Assembly: GCF_004153165.1 (NCBI RefSeq)
Contig: NZ_SEMD01000009.1
Coordinates: forward strand, 62,001-126,000
DNA: 64,000 nucleotides
Source of the DNA: Sporolactobacillus sp. THM7-4
GTDB lineage: Bacteria; Bacillota; Bacilli; Bacillales; Sporolactobacillaceae
Reading direction: 5' to 3'
The notes beneath the pieces are model-generated. The model had not been told where the DNA came from, did no database searches, and worked only from the letters and a program-made list of their open reading frames with translations. A program made the translations under genes and the position numbers. This document shows, piece by piece, positions 62,520-64,000 of this stretch; positions within the stretch are counted from its first letter, which is position 1; every line of letters begins with the position of its first letter.

Positions 62520-63562
62520 AGCGATTGCCTCCGTTCTGAGTGAGTAGCCAGTCGCACCGCATAGCTAATCGCATTTTTCAAACTGATGTCGTTTGCTGTT
62601 CCCTTTAGAGATTGATCGAAAGCCGTCCCATGATCCACAGAGGTTCTGATGATCGGTAATCCAAGCGTAATGTTTACGCCTGAGACACTGTCCCATTTCT
62701 TTGCCTTCTCATTGAATTTGAAACCGATCAGTTTGAGTGGTATATGGCCCTGATCATGATACATTGCTACCACAATGTCATACCATCCCCCCAGAGCCTT
62801 TGGGAAAATCGTATCCGGAGGTACAGGACCTTCAACGTTAATATTTTCAGCACGTGCCTCATTGATTGCCGGAATAATTTCTTCAGCTTCTTCGGTGCCG
62901 AATAAACCGTTTTCACTGCTGTGCGGATTAAGCCCTGCCACACCGATCTTAGGTTCTGTCACGCCGAGCTGTTTCATGGCCTGATCGGCTATCCTGATTA
63001 CCTCCAACACCCTCTCTTTCTTAACTAATTCAGTAGCTTTTCGAAGTGAGACATGTGTTGAAATATGGACAACACGCAAGTTGTCATGAGCAAGCATCAT
63101 TGTGTAATTTTTTGTATGGGTGTAATGCGCATAAATCTCGGTATGACCGGCAAACTGATGCTCAGTTAGATTTATCGCTTCTTTATTGATCGCGTTTGTA
63201 ACGGTGGCATCGACTTCACCATTCATCGCTAGTTCAATAACCTTTCTAACGTACTGAAATGCAGCCTCTCCGCACATTTTACTGACTTCACCGAATTTCA
63301 ACTGACTAAGGTCTACCAGACCCAAATCCAGAATATCTATCGAACCGGGTTGAAACTGGGCTTCAGCAACTTTTTGTATCGGATTAATCTTCAACTGTAA
63401 ATCCGGAAGGATCGACATAACTTTTTCCAGAACGCTTTTATCACCGACCAATAGCGGGCGACACTGCTCAAATAAACTCGGATCATGAAAAACCTTTAGA
63501 GAGATCTCTGGGCCAATGCTCGCCGGATCCCCCATTGTAATAGCGACAATTGGTAAACTCAT
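62516..63562 (-). CDS. pdxA2: 4-hydroxythreonine-4-phosphate dehydrogenase family protein (PdxA2 type)
   Basis: A 348-residue metal- and NAD-dependent dehydrogenase. PdxA family blocks are VAITMGDPASIGPE at the start, AGHTEIYAHYT with a metal His, VVHISTHVSLRKA, GLNPHSSENGLFGTEE, and AMYHDQGHIPLKLIGF with the late metal histidine. Context with a DUF1537 kinase marks it as the PdxA2 type acting on a four-carbon acid-sugar phosphate. The ATG giving MSLPIV has GGAGGG 8 bases before it; an upstream start would add 20 unrelated residues. Confidence 0.92.
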   Translation of the reverse strand: MSLPIVAITMGDPASIGPEISLKVFHDPSLFEQCRPLLVGDKSVLEKVMSILPDLQLKINPIQKVAEAQFQPGSIDILDLGLVDLSQLKFGEVSKMCGEAAFQYVRKVIELAMNGEVDATVTNAINKEAINLTEHQFAGHTEIYAHYTHTKNYTMMLAHDNLRVVHISTHVSLRKATELVKKERVLEVIRIADQAMKQLGVTEPKIGVAGLNPHSSENGLFGTEEAEEIIPAINEARAENINVEGPVPPDTIFPKALGGWYDIVVAMYHDQGHIPLKLIGFKFNEKAKKWDSVSGVNITLGLPIIRTSVDHGTAFDQSLKGTANDISLKNAISYAVRLATHSERRQSL

Positions 63563-63582
63563 GTTTATTACCCTCCTCTTGT

Positions 63583-63596
63583 TGATAACGCTTACA
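63583..63596. promoter_or_regulatory. cre site at the start of the acid-sugar operon
   Basis: TGATAACGCTTACA fits the cre consensus with one mismatch. It lies 7 bases upstream of the pdxA2 ribosome binding site, inside the transcript or core promoter, a position suited to CcpA road-block repression. Confidence 0.6.
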
Positions 63597-63687
63597 TTAT
63601 AAAATATTTGTAAATTTAACAACTGGTAAAAGTGTTCACTTATGAAACTTCATTGTTTTTTTTAACGTAAATAATTAAAATAAATTA

Positions 63688-63701
63688 TGTAAACGCTATT
63701 A
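63688..63701. promoter_or_regulatory. Second cre-like site in the divergent region
   Basis: TGTAAACGCTATTA has one mismatch to the cre consensus. It lies about 37 bases before the regulator start codon and directly abuts the next palindrome. Confidence 0.45.
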
Positions 63702-63718
63702 TGTTTCAAAATGAAACA
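63702..63718. promoter_or_regulatory. Palindromic operator TGTTTCA-N3-TGAAACA
   Basis: A perfect 7+7 inverted repeat with a 3-base spacer just before the ribosome binding site of the PrpR-like gene. It is a likely autoregulatory site. A related half site (TGAAAC) occurs near 63643. Confidence 0.5.
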
Positions 63719-63737
63719 AATACAGGAGGCGGACAAA

Positions 63738-64000
63738 ATGATGCATCAGGTATTATGCATTTCACCGTACCCAGGATTGAAATATGCAATAGATCAAATT
63801 GCACATGAATTTCAAATGATTCAGTTTGATTCGTTCATTGGCGACCTGGAGGAGGGAGTAAAAGTAGCAAAAGAAGCCCTATCCATACAGGACTACGAAT
63901 TAATTATTTCAAGAGGAGGAACAGCAGATTTATTAAAAGCAAAGCTTAAACTTCCGATCGTTGATATTGGGGTATCGCAATATGACATCCTTAAAACACT
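63738..64000 (+). CDS. PrpR-N domain regulator, N-terminus only
   Basis: The gene runs off the right edge; 87 complete codons are visible. They read MMHQVLCISPYPGLKYAID and later DYELIISRGGTADLLKAKL then LPIVDIGVSQYDIL, the N-terminal sensory domain of propionate-regulator (PrpR)-type activators, whose usual form is ...VIISRGGTAxxLRxxxxIPVVxI. Most such proteins continue with a sigma-54-type AAA+ domain, which cannot be checked here. GGAGG is 8 bases before the ATG. It diverges from the pdxA2-kdgT-kinase operon and is probably its regulator. Confidence 0.85.
   Translation, partial: MMHQVLCISPYPGLKYAIDQIAHEFQMIQFDSFIGDLEEGVKVAKEALSIQDYELIISRGGTADLLKAKLKLPIVDIGVSQYDILKT

Noticed and set aside
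1-64000. Looked for CRISPR arrays, tRNA or rRNA genes, T-box or classical riboswitch leaders, and phage modules
   Set aside because: No regularly spaced repeats, tRNA-like cloverleafs, conserved T-box (TGGNACC) leaders or phage structural genes were seen by eye. A covariance-model search would be needed to exclude small RNAs.

Overview
The window looks like a chromosomal stretch of a low-to-moderate GC Bacillota (Bacillales-type) bacterium. The reasons are strong GGAGG-type ribosome binding sites, frequent TTG starts, catabolite-repression (cre-like) boxes, PRD/BglG and PucR regulators, ECF and PTS transporters, and an ISLre2-family insertion sequence. A Sporolactobacillaceae-like host would fit, but I cannot prove it from the sequence. 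I saw no rRNA, tRNA, CRISPR array or phage module.

The first 38 kb is a dense set of operons for cyclic amides, N-acylated and D-amino acids, nearly all on the minus strand. (1) 1-7176: diaminopropionate ammonia-lyase, YgeY hydrolase, N-acyl-D-amino-acid deacylase and dihydropyrimidinase/hydantoinase, followed by an ECF transporter (S, T and start of A). This operon diverges from a bacterial enhancer-binding-type regulator (7578-9305) that lacks the GAFTGA loop, with palindromic operators in the shared promoter region. (2) 9552-20940: BASS-type transporter, 2-hydroxyacid dehydrogenase, 5-oxoprolinase pxpB-pxpC-pxpA, hydantoinase HyuA, an MFS transporter, HyuB and an aminotransferase. (3) 21560-23125: an apparently intact ISLre2 element, followed by a GntR/UTRA regulator. 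(4) 24277-31730: a second operon with GntR/FCD regulator, aminotransferase, a second pxpB-pxpC-pxpA, PLP dehydratase, and biotin carboxyl carrier protein plus biotin carboxylase. (5) 31814-36175: GntR-type regulator, TRAP transporter and a DUF1445 protein. (6) 36652-39205: nitrilase-family amidase, DUF2848 protein, and a second 2-hydroxyacid dehydrogenase.

From 39.2 to 46 kb the DNA is a decay zone. It holds a deletion-riddled copy of the BASS transporter gene, a ribose locus with an rbsA'-'rbsK fusion and a nonsense mutation in rbsR, a chitinase remnant joined to an IS66 tnpA fragment, an orphan sigma-70-like factor gene and an IS1182-like transposase remnant. From 46.1 to 51.1 kb there is a visibly AT-richer plus-strand PTS operon (EIIA, EIIB, EIIC, PRD regulator, Gfo/Idh/MocA oxidoreductase). 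It is bracketed by two related sigma-factor genes, the right one a pseudogene next to an IS21 istB remnant.

The last 12 kb returns to catabolic operons on the minus strand: a PucR regulator, NCS1 permease and a HyuA-like protein between two paralogous DUF917 proteins (52405-59507), then an acid-sugar cluster of DUF1537 kinase, KdgT permease and PdxA2-type dehydrogenase (60291-63562). That cluster diverges from the start of a PrpR-N-domain regulator at the right edge.

Taken together, the window pairs at least five transporter families (ECF, MFS, BASS, TRAP, NCS1) with a large set of amide- and lactam-opening enzymes. It reads as an accessory region for salvaging hydantoins, 5-oxoproline-like lactams and D- or N-acyl amino acids. 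The exact substrates are inference.
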